Below are positions 9,033 to 18,659 of a stretch of DNA of 64,000 nucleotides, piece after piece (position 1 is the stretch's first letter; every line of letters begins with the position of its first letter). The stretch spans positions 1-64,000 of the forward strand of contig DASXVU010000030.1 in NCBI GenBank assembly GCA_036504055.1, in the 5' to 3' direction. The notes below the pieces were generated by a model. The model worked only from the letters and a program-made list of their open reading frames with translations, was not told the DNA's origin and made no database searches. This DNA comes from Methanomassiliicoccales archaeon. Its GTDB lineage: Archaea; Thermoplasmatota; Thermoplasmata; Methanomassiliicoccales; UBA472. A program made the translations under genes and the position numbers.

Positions 9033-10721
9033 CTAACCCTTCGTAGGGATGATCTCGACGCTTTCTCCGCCATGTCTCGATTCACGGGGCCTGACCTCGA
9101 CGAACAAAGGCATCTGGATGTTTCCACCGACGATCAGCGCGACACCGATCGGCAGGCGCTGGATGTCATCCTCCATTCCCTCCGACAGCCCTTCCACCGA
9201 AGAAAGGATCGCCTTCAGGTCGTTGGGGTTGGTCACCTTGAGGATCATCTGGGTGTTGCACTGTGACAGGACGTTCTTGTCGATCTTGGCCGCCCTCTGC
9301 GAAATGATGGTGAGACCCAGACCGAATTTCCTGCCCTCGGCGGCAATTGTCCGGAATATCTTCGATGAAGCCGCCAGTCCCTGCTGTGGGCACCAGTTGT
9401 GAGCCTCCTCGGCCACCAGCATCATCGGCGGGATCTTCCCGATCTTGCGCAGCTCGAACAGTGCCGTACAGATACGGTTGACGATGAGCTCAGAGATGTC
9501 TGGAGGAGTCCCACGGAGATTGATGATGGTCATCTTGCCCTGCACAACCAGCTCGTCGATGCGGGTCCCCTGGGGAGCGAATATGTTGACCTCGTTGAGG
9601 TACTCCAGCTCGGCGATCAGGGAGTTGTTGGCGGCATCCTCCTCAGCCTCCAGCATGGCAATGATGTCCTTGAGCCCGAAATCCTTCTTGACCGATTTGA
9701 CCGAATCGATCGCCTTGCGGAGAGCGGTCAGGAACACCTTCCCGTTCTTGATCTGGGTCAGTCCCAGCAGCTCGCGGGCGTCGATGTTCGCGAGGGTGAA
9801 CTTGAGAGGTTTGGCGCTCTTGTTGACGGAAACGTCCGTCGCGAACTCCTGGATCTTTTCCCCGAAGCCCTGGGGAAGGATGTGGAAGTCCTTGCCGCCC
9901 TTTGGCGCAGAGCCGATGTCCCGCATCGCGGAATACTCCCCATGCGGGTCGATGACCATGACCGTGACGTCGTGCTTCATCAGTTCCTCGATCAGGTCGC
10001 CGCACAGGAACGATTTGCCCCCTCCGGTCTTGGCAAGGATGGAAACGTGCTTCTGCACCATGGCGTTGATGTCCACCTCGACCCGGATATCATGGCCAAA
10101 CAAGTAGCCCAGATAGGCGCCGGTCTTGGTGTGCTCCTTCAGACCGATGCAATCCTTGATCAGCTCATCCCTGGCCCGGAAGACCATGTCCCCTGCCTTG
10201 AACGGTGAGCGGGGCACCTGCAACAGTCCTCTGTCATCACGGAAACCGACGATGTTGACCGTCGCGGCCACCATCTCGTCGATGTCCACATTCATCCCTT
10301 CGGAGATCTTCTTGGCCTTTTCAATGGTCAGGTCGGTCTTCCTCTCTACGTCGACCACCTGACCCAGCACCCAACCGTCGTGAAGATGCTTGATCTGGAT
10401 ATACTCCATCTTCTCTATGTCCCCGTCGACCCGGAAATGGAGCTCGGTGGATCCGACGTTACCGTAGATGATGCCGACACCATCGAGGTCGCCGTACTTT
10501 TCGTCCTTGACGATGTGCTTGGAAGGCGCCCTCACCTTCGCCGGGGCAAGCTCAGAAGGGTGGACCAACGGCTCCGCTTCGACTGGATCGTCGGTACCTG
10601 GGTCCTCAATGATCGCCTCTGGCTTCGGCTCGAGGTCGAGCTTGTCCTCTTCCTCAGAGAAGGCATGGCCTGGTGTAGATTCAAAATCTGAATTGGTTTG
10701 CATTCCCATCCTGACCGACAT
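9033..10721 (-). CDS. HerA-like DUF87 ATPase/helicase
   Basis: About 562 residues from the ATG at 10721. An acidic N-terminal region and a HAS-barrel-like domain precede a P-loop AKTGGGKSF (about residues 230-238). A Walker-B-like MMLVAEEAHNW and an arginine-finger region near SQRAAKIDKNV follow. HerA hexamers translocate DNA and usually act with NurA, Mre11 and Rad50, but none of those genes is adjacent. The ORF extends to a TTG at 10751, which would overlap the TATA-like AATAAATATG near 10740; ATG 10721 or 10709 is therefore preferred. Confidence 0.85.
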   Translation of the reverse strand: MSVRMGMQTNSDFESTPGHAFSEEEDKLDLEPKPEAIIEDPGTDDPVEAEPLVHPSELAPAKVRAPSKHIVKDEKYGDLDGVGIIYGNVGSTELHFRVDGDIEKMEYIQIKHLHDGWVLGQVVDVERKTDLTIEKAKKISEGMNVDIDEMVAATVNIVGFRDDRGLLQVPRSPFKAGDMVFRARDELIKDCIGLKEHTKTGAYLGYLFGHDIRVEVDINAMVQKHVSILAKTGGGKSFLCGDLIEELMKHDVTVMVIDPHGEYSAMRDIGSAPKGGKDFHILPQGFGEKIQEFATDVSVNKSAKPLKFTLANIDARELLGLTQIKNGKVFLTALRKAIDSVKSVKKDFGLKDIIAMLEAEEDAANNSLIAELEYLNEVNIFAPQGTRIDELVVQGKMTIINLRGTPPDISELIVNRICTALFELRKIGKIPPMMLVAEEAHNWCPQQGLAASSKIFRTIAAEGRKFGLGLTIISQRAAKIDKNVLSQCNTQMILKVTNPNDLKAILSSVEGLSEGMEDDIQRLPIGVALIVGGNIQMPLFVEVRPRESRHGGESVEIIPTKG

Positions 10722-10874
10722 ATCAAGCGGATGGAATAAATATGTTTGCAACTCAGTCGTGGATGCATTGTAACAATCGCCTTGACCAGGAATTTAAGTT
10801 CTAAGAGGTCCCGTCAGTGACCAAAAAACATCAGGAAATGCGATTGGATTAATTATCCGAAGCAGCATGACTGA

Positions 10875-11732
10875 ATGATAAGAATGCTTGTTGTTGGAGG
10901 ATCGGCATCGACCAAACTGGCCATGGACCTGGCCACGGAATTGAATGCTGAATACATAGCAGCGACGGTCAAGCGGTTCCCAGACGGGGAATGCTACGTT
11001 CGCATCGAGAAGGAATCCCTGGATGACGACGTCGTCATAGTTCAGAACTCCTACCCCGATGAGAAGATGATCGAGCTGTTCCTGCTGCAGGACGCCGCTA
11101 TAGGCCTGGGGGCCAAGAAGGTCACCAATGTCATCCCCTACTATGGATATGCCAGGCAGGATGAGCGTTTCAACAAGGGAGAACCCCTGTCGGCCCGGGT
11201 AATGGTCGACCATATTCAGATGAACGCGGACAAGGTCATCCTTGTCGATATCCATAACCATGCGATGCTGGACTGGTTCGACCAGGCGGAGGTCATCGAT
11301 ACCCATGCCGCCCCGGCCATCGGCAGGTTCTACAAGGAACAGGGCATCGATCTCGTGCTTGCGCCGGATGAGGGGGCGCTCAAGCGGGCGGGTTGGGTCG
11401 CCGAGGTGCTCAACTGCGAGTGGGACTACCTGGTTAAGACCCGGCTATCCGGTACGAACGTCCATATGACGCCCAAGAACATCGACGCCAAGAACAAGAA
11501 GGTACTGATCGTCGATGATATCATCTCCACCGGCGGAACGATCGTGGCCGCCACCGAGGAACTGAGGCGCCTGGGTGCCAGGAGCGTCAGCGCGGCCTGC
11601 ACCCACGGCCTCTTTGTGGGAGGAGCACTGGACCGGCTGAAGAAGTATTGTGATAAGATCACCGCGGCCAACACGCTGGAGAGCGAGGTCTCGGTCATCT
11701 CAGTGGCGCCGGAAGTGGCCAAGGCCGTGTGA
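10875..11732 (+). CDS. prs: Ribose-phosphate pyrophosphokinase
   Basis: 285 residues, the short archaeal type. It transfers pyrophosphate from ATP to ribose-5-phosphate, making PRPP. YYGYARQDERFNKGEP is the ATP/flexible-loop region and VLIVDDIISTGGTI is the PRPP-binding loop. A TATA-like ATTAATTATCC centred at about 10852 predicts transcription starting at the ATG. PRPP feeds the purine genes found further along. Confidence 0.95.
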   Translation: MIRMLVVGGSASTKLAMDLATELNAEYIAATVKRFPDGECYVRIEKESLDDDVVIVQNSYPDEKMIELFLLQDAAIGLGAKKVTNVIPYYGYARQDERFNKGEPLSARVMVDHIQMNADKVILVDIHNHAMLDWFDQAEVIDTHAAPAIGRFYKEQGIDLVLAPDEGALKRAGWVAEVLNCEWDYLVKTRLSGTNVHMTPKNIDAKNKKVLIVDDIISTGGTIVAATEELRRLGARSVSAACTHGLFVGGALDRLKKYCDKITAANTLESEVSVISVAPEVAKAV

Positions 11733-11735
11733 TGC

Positions 11736-12734
11736 TCAAACATTGAAGGCTTCGAGAAGAACAAAGACCATGACCGCTGAGACCAGTGCGGTCACCGCGC
11801 CATACCGATTGATGAAGTTGACCCTTCTTGGATGGCGAAAGAAATCCGTCTCCACCACCCCCAAAACGGTCACTGCTATGGTCAGACCCAAGAATACATA
11901 GACCGATATGATCAGCTCGTCGAAGATGCTGAAAGAGCTCATCGGCGGCAGGGTCGACTGCTGCCCATAGTAGAAAAGGACTGCCGAGATGATCATGCTT
12001 GAGTTGAGACCCAGCCTGAGCCCGATATTCGATTCCTTCGTCTCGCGGAAGAAGAAAGAGAGGCTGGAGACCATGCAGAATATGATCGGGGGCAGGATTA
12101 TCTGGATCGCCGCCGGGAGGCTGTCCCGCTCCACCTGGATGGCAAAGGTCGCCTGGGAATATGTCTCTCCGAACGTATACGCGTGTTCGCCCACGGAGTA
12201 GTCCACATCCATTATCCTCCAGCCGGGGATGACCACGCTGGAACCGTCGTAGCCGCTGTAGTCCGATGCCCAGACATAGTGCAGCTCGGTCTCGTTGAGG
12301 ACAGCATCCTCCAGCTCCACCTTCAACCCACCGGACTCGAACGGATACTCATTGAGATCTGGTGGTATGAACAGGTCGGCCCTGAGCCGGAACCATTGTT
12401 CCTTGATGTCTCCACTGGTATTATCGATTATCTTCTGGAAAGCGTTGGCATAGGCAGGATGACCGTTCATGATCTCGAAGTTCATGCTGCTGATGTTCGG
12501 ATCGGTCCAAATGAACCAAAGATAGAAATCGAAAGAGTATGCCCCTTTGCCGAAATCGAAGTTGCTGATGCCGTTGACATAGATGCCCACCAGGACATCG
12601 GTCGTGTTCAGGGATGGTACGGTCTTCACCAATGAAGGCGCGATATCCGCCTGTCCTTCCGAGTTGGACGCCATGGCGAAGGTACCGATAGTGAGCAATG
12701 CCACCAAGACCACAATAGCCAGCCCTCGCCGCAT
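11736..12734 (-). CDS. Pentameric ligand-gated ion channel (Cys-loop receptor family) homologue
   Basis: About 332 residues. Signal peptide (RRGLAIVVLVALLTIGTFAMA), then a beta-rich extracellular ligand-binding-like domain of about 190 residues with SFDFYLWFIWTDP, a hallmark near loops D/A of prokaryotic pLGICs. Four membrane helices follow: IQIILPPIIFCMVSSLSFFF, the presumed pore M2 (SSMIISAVLFYYGQQS), a third with SVYVFLGLTIAVTVLGVVE and a C-terminal one. No Cys-loop disulphide pair is seen, as in bacterial relatives. The ATG at 12734 is chosen: a TATA-like element at 12761-12766 predicts transcription beginning there; an upstream GTG at 12785 is in frame. Ligand unknown. Confidence 0.75.
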   Translation of the reverse strand: MRRGLAIVVLVALLTIGTFAMASNSEGQADIAPSLVKTVPSLNTTDVLVGIYVNGISNFDFGKGAYSFDFYLWFIWTDPNISSMNFEIMNGHPAYANAFQKIIDNTSGDIKEQWFRLRADLFIPPDLNEYPFESGGLKVELEDAVLNETELHYVWASDYSGYDGSSVVIPGWRIMDVDYSVGEHAYTFGETYSQATFAIQVERDSLPAAIQIILPPIIFCMVSSLSFFFRETKESNIGLRLGLNSSMIISAVLFYYGQQSTLPPMSSFSIFDELIISVYVFLGLTIAVTVLGVVETDFFRHPRRVNFINRYGAVTALVSAVMVFVLLEAFNV

Positions 12735-12852
12735 GGTATCTTTCAATGTAGGGCCTGGAGTATATTGTTGTTGGTTGGGAAGCACTCAGTTCGAGATGTA
12801 ACTATTAAGTCACGAATCACATTTCCACCCCAATCGAAGCCAAGGTGTCCTG

Positions 12853-14250
12853 ATGAAGAAAGAGGAAGACTTCAGCGAATGGTACAACGAGATTGTCGAG
12901 CTTGCCAACCTGACCGACAAGCGATACCCGATCAAGGGCATGAACGTCTGGACACCCTATGGCTGGAAGATCATGCGTCACATCGACACATACATCCGGC
13001 AGGAGTGCGACGCCACCGACCACGGTGAGGTTAACTTCCCCCTGTTGATACCGGAGACAGAGTTCCAGAAGGAGAAGGACCACATCAAGGGGTTCGATGC
13101 TGAGGTCTACTGGGTGACGCATGCCGGCCTCAATGAACTGGACATCCGTCTTTGCCTCAGACCCACCTCGGAGACGGCGATGTATCCGATATTCGCACTT
13201 TGGGTCCGCTCGCACACCGACCTGCCGCTCAAGACCTACCAACTGGTCAACACCTTCCGTTACGAGACCAAGCAGACCAGGGCGTTCATTCGGGTCCGGG
13301 AGATCCACTTCTTTGAATCCCACACCTGTCACGTAGACGAGGCGGATGCGCAGAAGCAGGTGGAAGAGGACTTCGTCATCCTGAAGAACATCATGGCCAA
13401 GCTCTGCCTGCCCTACTCGCTGCTGAAGAGGACCGACTGGGACAAGTTCCCTGGCGCTTACTATACGGTGGGCGTGGACACCCTTATGCCGGAGGGCAAG
13501 TCGCTGCAGCTGGGCTCGATCCACCACTACCGGGAGAACTTCTCCAGGCCATTCGACATCAAGTACGAGGATGTCAACGGACAGATGCAATACTGCCATC
13601 AGACCACGTTCGGTATGAGCGAGCGCCTGGTCGGAGCGGTGGTAGGTGTCCATGGCGATGATAAGGGATTGGTCCTGCCGCCGGCGGTGGCACCTTTCCA
13701 GGTCGTCATCATACCGATCCTGGCAAAGGGCAACGTCGAAGCGGTGGCAGCGGAAGCGGAGAAGCTGAAGGCCGAGCTGACGGCCGCCGGAGTGCGGGTC
13801 AAGCTGGACGATTCCAACGACCGTCCGGGCAGCAAGTTCTACAACTGGGAGATCAAGGGAGTCCCGTTCCGCCTGGAACTGGGGATGAGGGACATCGAGG
13901 GAGGCAAGGTCGCCTATGCCAAGCGGAACGACGGAAAGAAGGGATCGTTCGCCCGTGCCACATGTGTACAGGAGGTCAAGGCCATGCTCGACACCATCAT
14001 GACCGAGATGCTCGAGGGAGCCCAGAAGCGGATGAAGGACTCGTACGTCACTATCTTCTCGCTGGACAATATCCCCGGAAAGACGCTGAGGTTCGGATGG
14101 TGCGGCGATGCCGAATGCGGACACACCTTGGAGCAGAAGACCGAGCTCAAACTGTTGGGAACACCTTACATCCAAGAGGAGTTCCACGGCAAATGCATTG
14201 TCTGCGGCAAGGACACCGATAAGGTCGCCTATGCCTCGAAGGCGATGTAA
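12853..14250 (+). CDS. proS: Prolyl-tRNA synthetase (archaeal/eukaryotic type)
   Basis: 465 residues, class II. Motif 2 is in the region TYQLVNTFRYETKQTRAFIRVREIHFFE, motif 3 near QTTFGMSERLVGA. An anticodon-binding domain follows, then the extra C-terminal zinc-binding domain with Cys pairs (CGDAECGH and CIVCGK) typical of archaeal ProRS. There is no bacterial editing insertion. A GGTG Shine-Dalgarno lies about 6 bases before the ATG and a TATA-like ACTATTAAG near 12805. Confidence 0.97.
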   Translation: MKKEEDFSEWYNEIVELANLTDKRYPIKGMNVWTPYGWKIMRHIDTYIRQECDATDHGEVNFPLLIPETEFQKEKDHIKGFDAEVYWVTHAGLNELDIRLCLRPTSETAMYPIFALWVRSHTDLPLKTYQLVNTFRYETKQTRAFIRVREIHFFESHTCHVDEADAQKQVEEDFVILKNIMAKLCLPYSLLKRTDWDKFPGAYYTVGVDTLMPEGKSLQLGSIHHYRENFSRPFDIKYEDVNGQMQYCHQTTFGMSERLVGAVVGVHGDDKGLVLPPAVAPFQVVIIPILAKGNVEAVAAEAEKLKAELTAAGVRVKLDDSNDRPGSKFYNWEIKGVPFRLELGMRDIEGGKVAYAKRNDGKKGSFARATCVQEVKAMLDTIMTEMLEGAQKRMKDSYVTIFSLDNIPGKTLRFGWCGDAECGHTLEQKTELKLLGTPYIQEEFHGKCIVCGKDTDKVAYASKAM

Positions 14251-14262
14251 AACCCTTTGAAT

Positions 14263-14276
14263 TCCTTTCTTTTTCT
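14263..14276 (+). terminator. T-rich terminator after proS
   Basis: Pyrimidine/T-rich run (CCTTTCTTTTTC) starting 12 bases after the proS stop, of the kind that ends archaeal transcripts without a strong hairpin. Confidence 0.5.
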
Positions 14277-14357
14277 AATAAATGACCAGTTATTAGAGAG
14301 CAAGAGCTGACCAGAAGAACTATCAAAAATACCAAGCGGAACTTGTCGGGAGAACTC

Positions 14358-14567
14358 TCAATCCTTTCTCAGCCTGGTGAGCAGGATGCCGAATACTCCG
14401 AAGAGGACCATGACGATGACCAAGGAATACAATCCTATGTACTTCGGGTCGAAGAAGTTCCAACCGTTGAACCCGATTCCCCAGGCGACATACAATGCAA
14501 TACCGCCGATGAGCAATAGGACTGAGATACCCATCATGATTCTTTTGGGGAAGGTGTTCTCTTCCAT
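14358..14567 (-). CDS. Small two-helix membrane protein, unknown
   Basis: 69 residues from the ATG at 14567. Two hydrophobic helices (about residues 10-27 and 41-61) are separated by a short loop with GFNGWNFFDPKY, and the protein ends in a basic tail. I do not recognise the family. The start is supported by a TATA-like CTATTAATAG centred near 14596, 29 bp upstream. An upstream in-frame ATG at 14579 would add four residues. Confidence 0.6.
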   Translation of the reverse strand: MEENTFPKRIMMGISVLLLIGGIALYVAWGIGFNGWNFFDPKYIGLYSLVIVMVLFGVFGILLTRLRKD

Positions 14568-14697
14568 CAAGGGCGCCAAAATGCGGTCAGCCTATTAATA
14601 GATTGGGCTACGCCCCATGGATGCTGGAGGATGGCCACTGACCGACGGCCGTGACACTTAGGCGATGAGAACAAAGAAAGAAAAGAAAGGGGAGGGC

Positions 14698-15225
14698 CTA
14701 CGCCGTGAACCATTGTTTGACATTGGGCCGGAACAGGTACCACACGATGAACAGAGAGAAGAGTATGGAGATTGCCACTGTTATCAGGCTCGTTCCCCCT
14801 ATGATTCCGATCGCGTTCCCGATGATGGACAAGACCAGGAAGACAATGGCCAGCATTCTAGCCCAGTTCTTTCCCTTAAGGAAGGCCCATGCCAGTACAA
14901 GTGAGATAATGGCCATGATAAGGAATAACAATCCCAACACCCCGAAGAACACTGGGGCGTTGTTGATGACCCAGTCGGGCACTGAAGTGCCTATCCTATT
15001 CCTGATGTCGGTGACGTTGATCAAGGCCGCTAGGAGGAAGAAGCCTAATGCCAGGATCAGTTCCAATACGCCTCCCAATATCTGAAGGATGGCTAGAATG
15101 GTTACTCCAACAGGCCTATTCCTCACCGGTTGTTGGAATGGTTGGTACATGGGAGCGGGTGCGGGCGGGGGTGCAGGATATGGTTGATAAGGCTGAGTTG
15201 GCTGAGTTGGTTGATTTGCGGTCAT
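14698..15225 (-). CDS. Small multi-spanning membrane protein with Pro/Gln-rich N-terminus
   Basis: 175 residues from the ATG at 15225. A Pro/Gln/Thr-rich leader (about residues 1-35, PTQPTQPYQPYP-like) is followed by four hydrophobic segments beginning PVGVTILAILQILGGVLELI. The open frame extends far upstream but reads as non-coding. The start at 15225 follows a TATA-like ACATATAG about 25 bp upstream, consistent with a leaderless mRNA. No named function. The Pro-rich cytoplasmic tail resembles small stress or scaffolding membrane proteins, but that is only a resemblance. Confidence 0.65.
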   Translation of the reverse strand: MTANQPTQPTQPYQPYPAPPPAPAPMYQPFQQPVRNRPVGVTILAILQILGGVLELILALGFFLLAALINVTDIRNRIGTSVPDWVINNAPVFFGVLGLLFLIMAIISLVLAWAFLKGKNWARMLAIVFLVLSIIGNAIGIIGGTSLITVAISILFSLFIVWYLFRPNVKQWFTA

Positions 15226-15338
15226 GGATACCAGCTTGTATCTCCCTGCTATATGTAAATTTACGAGCCCCCGGAATTCTCTATTTGGAATCAAGACCGT
15301 CCTGATCGTTCTGGTCGGAGATCCAGGGAAGAGTTTGC

Positions 15339-16361
15339 CTAACGATGTTTTCCTGGCAATACGCTTCCGACCATGGCGATAATGGGCCCCAAGATCAGAC
15401 CGGCCCAGACGAAGAGGCCGATGAGGCCGATTATGAACAATTCGACTCTGCTTCTTTGGGTCAAAGGCCTGCGAAGTGCCATACGGATGAGGAACGAACC
15501 GAGCAATATAGGGGCGGCGATGAAAATCAAGGTCACCAGCACTTCCGCGACCAGTCCAGCTTGGGAAATGGCGATCAAGGTCTGGATCATAGTGTTCGTG
15601 GCTGTGCCCAAGAACAGAAGACCGGATAACAGAGCAGCCCCCTGAGGCAGGCCAATCGTCATGAGCGCTTCCTTTTTCCAAAGATAAAGTCCCGCCAATC
15701 CGACCATGAACACCGCTACCATCGGGATGAATATCTGGACCAATGATTGTCCCTCCCATTGATAGACGTTAAGCAGACTGAAAGGGATGGCGAGGAACTC
15801 CGTCAGGGTGAATGATTCTATGTAGCCGACGGCCAGACCGTAATCTCCATGCACCGGTGCGAGGGCTGCATCCTGATAAACCACAACATAATATCGTCCA
15901 TCTGCAGCGGCCGGTGCATCGAACGTTGCCAGGTTCATGAACGTTCCAGGAGAGAATGATTCATAGGTAGGACCGCTCGGAAATGTACCATTTACCACTT
16001 TCCATCCGTAGCCTATCGGTATCTCCACCGATGTGGGGAGGGTGCCATTCTCTTCCATGAAAGGCCCCAGTATGGCCATGTTCGGCTGGAACTCGGATCC
16101 TCTCTCATCCGTCGGGACGATGAGATTGAGGTACAACCGGTCACCCGCCTTCAGGTCCAAAGCGTAGTAATGAAAGACTCCTTCTTCCAGATGGGTGTAG
16201 ATCGCCCATGATTTTGAGGGATTGTCCACGTGGGCCGCATTGGCCAGAGAAGTGTTGTCATTGGGGAACGCGGGTGAGTGTGCGGTCACCGCCTGCGAGA
16301 TCAATGGCAGCGAGGATGCTGCAAATATCAAAATGATCATGACCAACATCGTTCTGCGCAT
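15339..16361 (-). CDS. Surface protein with secreted domain and C-terminal membrane helices
   Basis: 340 residues. A signal peptide (about 1-27) is followed by an extracellular domain of about 170 residues with a beta-sandwich look (GVFHYYALDLKAGDRLYLNLIVPT and GRYYVVVYQDAA). This resembles the pre-peptidase-C-like jelly-roll style. About five hydrophobic segments occupy residues 195-335. Family not recognised. It may be a surface sensor or an anchoring protein. Divergent from the zinc-ribbon gene. Confidence 0.65.
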   Translation of the reverse strand: MRRTMLVMIILIFAASSLPLISQAVTAHSPAFPNDNTSLANAAHVDNPSKSWAIYTHLEEGVFHYYALDLKAGDRLYLNLIVPTDERGSEFQPNMAILGPFMEENGTLPTSVEIPIGYGWKVVNGTFPSGPTYESFSPGTFMNLATFDAPAAADGRYYVVVYQDAALAPVHGDYGLAVGYIESFTLTEFLAIPFSLLNVYQWEGQSLVQIFIPMVAVFMVGLAGLYLWKKEALMTIGLPQGAALLSGLLFLGTATNTMIQTLIAISQAGLVAEVLVTLIFIAAPILLGSFLIRMALRRPLTQRSRVELFIIGLIGLFVWAGLILGPIIAMVGSVLPGKHR

Positions 16362-16482
16362 GATGAATCATTCCAGTGGATAGTTCATCATCCTTTCGAA
16401 ATCGACAATAGACTCACAGTAGGATTTTCTTGAATCTAAATTAAAATAAGATGAATGCATATACATTTCGGGTCGATGGGGA

Positions 16483-16923
16483 ATGGACACCGAAATCATC
16501 CTAGAGATAATATTGATCTGGCTTATCATTGGGGTTGTCATTGGAGGCTGGATATCGATCGATACGTTCAGAAGGAAGGTCGAGGGGGCCAGGTGGGTGG
16601 CCGCAGGAGTGTTCCTGAGCGTGATCGGGCTGGTGCTCTATCTTTACATGCGCAAGAGGGCTGACGGGACCAAATCGCCGGAGTTCCGCGCCTCCCCAGA
16701 ATACAAGGTCCCTTCAACGCCATCGGCGGAACCGGTCCAATCGAGCGAAACGCCAAAGCAGGAAGTAGCTGAGGAAGCCAAGACGGAGGAACGCTCCCAG
16801 TATAGTTCTTGGCCGTCGGTGATCAAGGAACAGATCGAAGGAGCCCCCCGCTGCCCGAAATGCGGAGTGGCCGCCAGCGGCTTTGATGTGTTCTGCGCGG
16901 AGTGCGGTGCCAAAATAAAATGA
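16483..16923 (+). CDS. Membrane-anchored zinc-ribbon protein
   Basis: 146 residues. Two N-terminal hydrophobic helices (about 4-25 and 39-56), a charged Pro/Ser/Glu-rich linker, then a C-terminal zinc ribbon with CPKCG and CAECG pairs (about residues 125-143). Such proteins usually place a zinc ribbon in the cytoplasm next to the membrane; no function is assigned. A TATA-like ATTAAAATAAG lies upstream near 16445. Confidence 0.65.
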   Translation: MDTEIILEIILIWLIIGVVIGGWISIDTFRRKVEGARWVAAGVFLSVIGLVLYLYMRKRADGTKSPEFRASPEYKVPSTPSAEPVQSSETPKQEVAEEAKTEERSQYSSWPSVIKEQIEGAPRCPKCGVAASGFDVFCAECGAKIK

Positions 16924-16963
16924 GAGTAATACTTTTTATCAGGACCGCGCAATCAGCAGTGCG

Positions 16964-17728
16964 ATGAAGGAAGGGCAGCTGGTCTATCTCTTGGATGAAA
17001 GAGGACGCAAATACTGGACGAACGTCCGCCCGGAGATGCTGAAGATCCAAGGGCTGGGCGCTCTCGACGGCAACAAGCTTCTGGCACTCGAGTCAGGTTC
17101 CAAGGTCTCCTTCGCCGGTATTGAATTCTATGTGATGGTCCCGGGAAACCCGGAACTGATGGAATCGGTGGATCGCAGCGCTCAGGTCATCATAGCCAAG
17201 GATGCGGCCACGATCCTGTTCAATCTTGACGTCAAGTCCGGCGACACCATTCTGGAGGCTGGACTCGGCTCAGCCTCGTTGACAATGCCGCTCCTGAATG
17301 TCGTAAGGCCGGCCGGGAAGGTCATCTCCGTAGAGCTGCGGGATGATTTTGCGACCAAGGGACGCAGGAACGTGGAGCGCACCGGATTCCAGGATAACTG
17401 GAGGCTGATGATCGGTGACGTCCGTAACATCGATGTCGGAGAACCTGTGGACGCGGCCATCCTGGACATGCCTAACCCCTGGGAGGCGGTGGACAATGTC
17501 AAACGATTCCTGAAACCGGGGGGACGGTTCTGCGGGTATGTGCCCAACACAAACCAGTTGGAATCGACAGTGAAGAAGCTGCGCACTTCCGGATTCATCG
17601 AAGTGGTTGCACTGGAGAACATCCAACGGACCATGGACGTGCACGAGGGTGGTGTTAGGCCCTCGTTCGATATGTTAGGACATACAGGGTACCTAGTGTT
17701 CGGAAGACTGACCATAACCTTACTCTGA
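16964..17728 (+). CDS. trmI: tRNA (adenine-N1)-methyltransferase, TrmI family
   Basis: 254 residues. A short N-terminal beta domain is followed by a Rossmann methyltransferase. The SAM-binding motif is DTILEAGLGSASLTMPLL (near residues 92-109), an acidic loop VISVELRDD follows, then AAILDMPNPWEAV, the TrmI motif IV. The enzyme makes m1A57/58 in the T-loop of archaeal tRNAs. A TATA-like CTTTTTATC 30 bp upstream supports the start. Confidence 0.87.
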   Translation: MKEGQLVYLLDERGRKYWTNVRPEMLKIQGLGALDGNKLLALESGSKVSFAGIEFYVMVPGNPELMESVDRSAQVIIAKDAATILFNLDVKSGDTILEAGLGSASLTMPLLNVVRPAGKVISVELRDDFATKGRRNVERTGFQDNWRLMIGDVRNIDVGEPVDAAILDMPNPWEAVDNVKRFLKPGGRFCGYVPNTNQLESTVKKLRTSGFIEVVALENIQRTMDVHEGGVRPSFDMLGHTGYLVFGRLTITLL

Positions 17729-17947
17729 ACTACCGCGAAAGAAGGATTTCAACGATGGGTCTTAAGGCAAAGGGGACCGGAACCAGGGAGAAAAGGGTCC
17801 TTAGGACCTTGAGCCCATCCGGACAGGCAAATCACTGACCGAGGAAATGATGGAACGATCGTCCAGGAAATGAGTGCGGGCTTAAGCTTCCGATATGCCA
17901 GGCCGGTAGGCAAAGCATAATAACGACCCAGACCTTTGCTTGAACAG

Positions 17948-18601
17948 ATGAGCTTCGAATTTGCCATCACCGTTTTCGCCGCGATCTTCGCCATCGTGAA
18001 CCCGATAGGCAACATCCCGGTATTCGTCGCGATCACCCAGGATTACACCCCGGAACAGAAGCGGCGTGTCATCCGAAAGGTATGCATCGTGGCCGTCAGT
18101 GTCCTGCTGGCCTTTGGCATCTTCGGCAACTACATCTTCGCGATTTACGGAATAACCATTCCGGCTTTCAAGATCGCCGGAGGGATGCTGCTTTTCTCCA
18201 TCGCGTTCACCATGACGCGCGGGCAGGTTCCCCGCTCCAAGCTCACCGGCGAAGAGAGCGAGGAGGCAATGGAGAAGGAGGAGGTTGGAGTGGTGCCCCT
18301 GGGCATACCGCTATTCGCCGGCCCGGGAGCCATCACCACGGTGATGATCTACATCTCCCTGGCGACCACCTCGAACGAGGTCGTGTTCGACCTGGCCTCG
18401 ATATTCATCTCGATTATCCTCACCATAATTGCGAGCTATTTCCTGCTCAGATACGCCGAGCCGATCTTCTCGAGAATGGGGAAGAGCGGCGCCGGGGCGT
18501 TCACCAGGATCATGGGTCTGCTTCTGGCAGCGATCGCCATCGAATTCATAATCACCGGAACGTTCAGTGCGATCGATTCATACTACCACATCGTCCACTA
18601 G
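17948..18601 (+). CDS. MarC-family integral membrane protein
   Basis: About 217 residues from the ATG at 17948, with about six membrane helices. NPIGNIPVFVAIT near residues 18-30 is the MarC signature, repeated in weaker form as VPLGIPLFAGPGAITTVM in the second half. Members were once linked to multiple antibiotic resistance, but the role is unknown. A TTG at 17936 is in frame; the ATG is preferred because of the TATA-like CATAATAACG about 30 bp upstream. Confidence 0.85.
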   Translation: MSFEFAITVFAAIFAIVNPIGNIPVFVAITQDYTPEQKRRVIRKVCIVAVSVLLAFGIFGNYIFAIYGITIPAFKIAGGMLLFSIAFTMTRGQVPRSKLTGEESEEAMEKEEVGVVPLGIPLFAGPGAITTVMIYISLATTSNEVVFDLASIFISIILTIIASYFLLRYAEPIFSRMGKSGAGAFTRIMGLLLAAIAIEFIITGTFSAIDSYYHIVH

Positions 18602-18659
18602 GCAACGTGGCAGGGAGAAGATTATTAACCGGCAGTCGATACGAGAATCCGGTGCGTCA

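Noticed and set aside
17791-17810. GGTCC-TTA-GGACC palindrome after trmI
   Set aside because: Short and isolated, with no T-run after it; not enough to call a terminator or operator.
17749-18036. 95-residue minus-strand ORF between trmI and marC
   Set aside because: Overlaps the marC coding sequence and its product has no protein-like pattern; read as a shadow.
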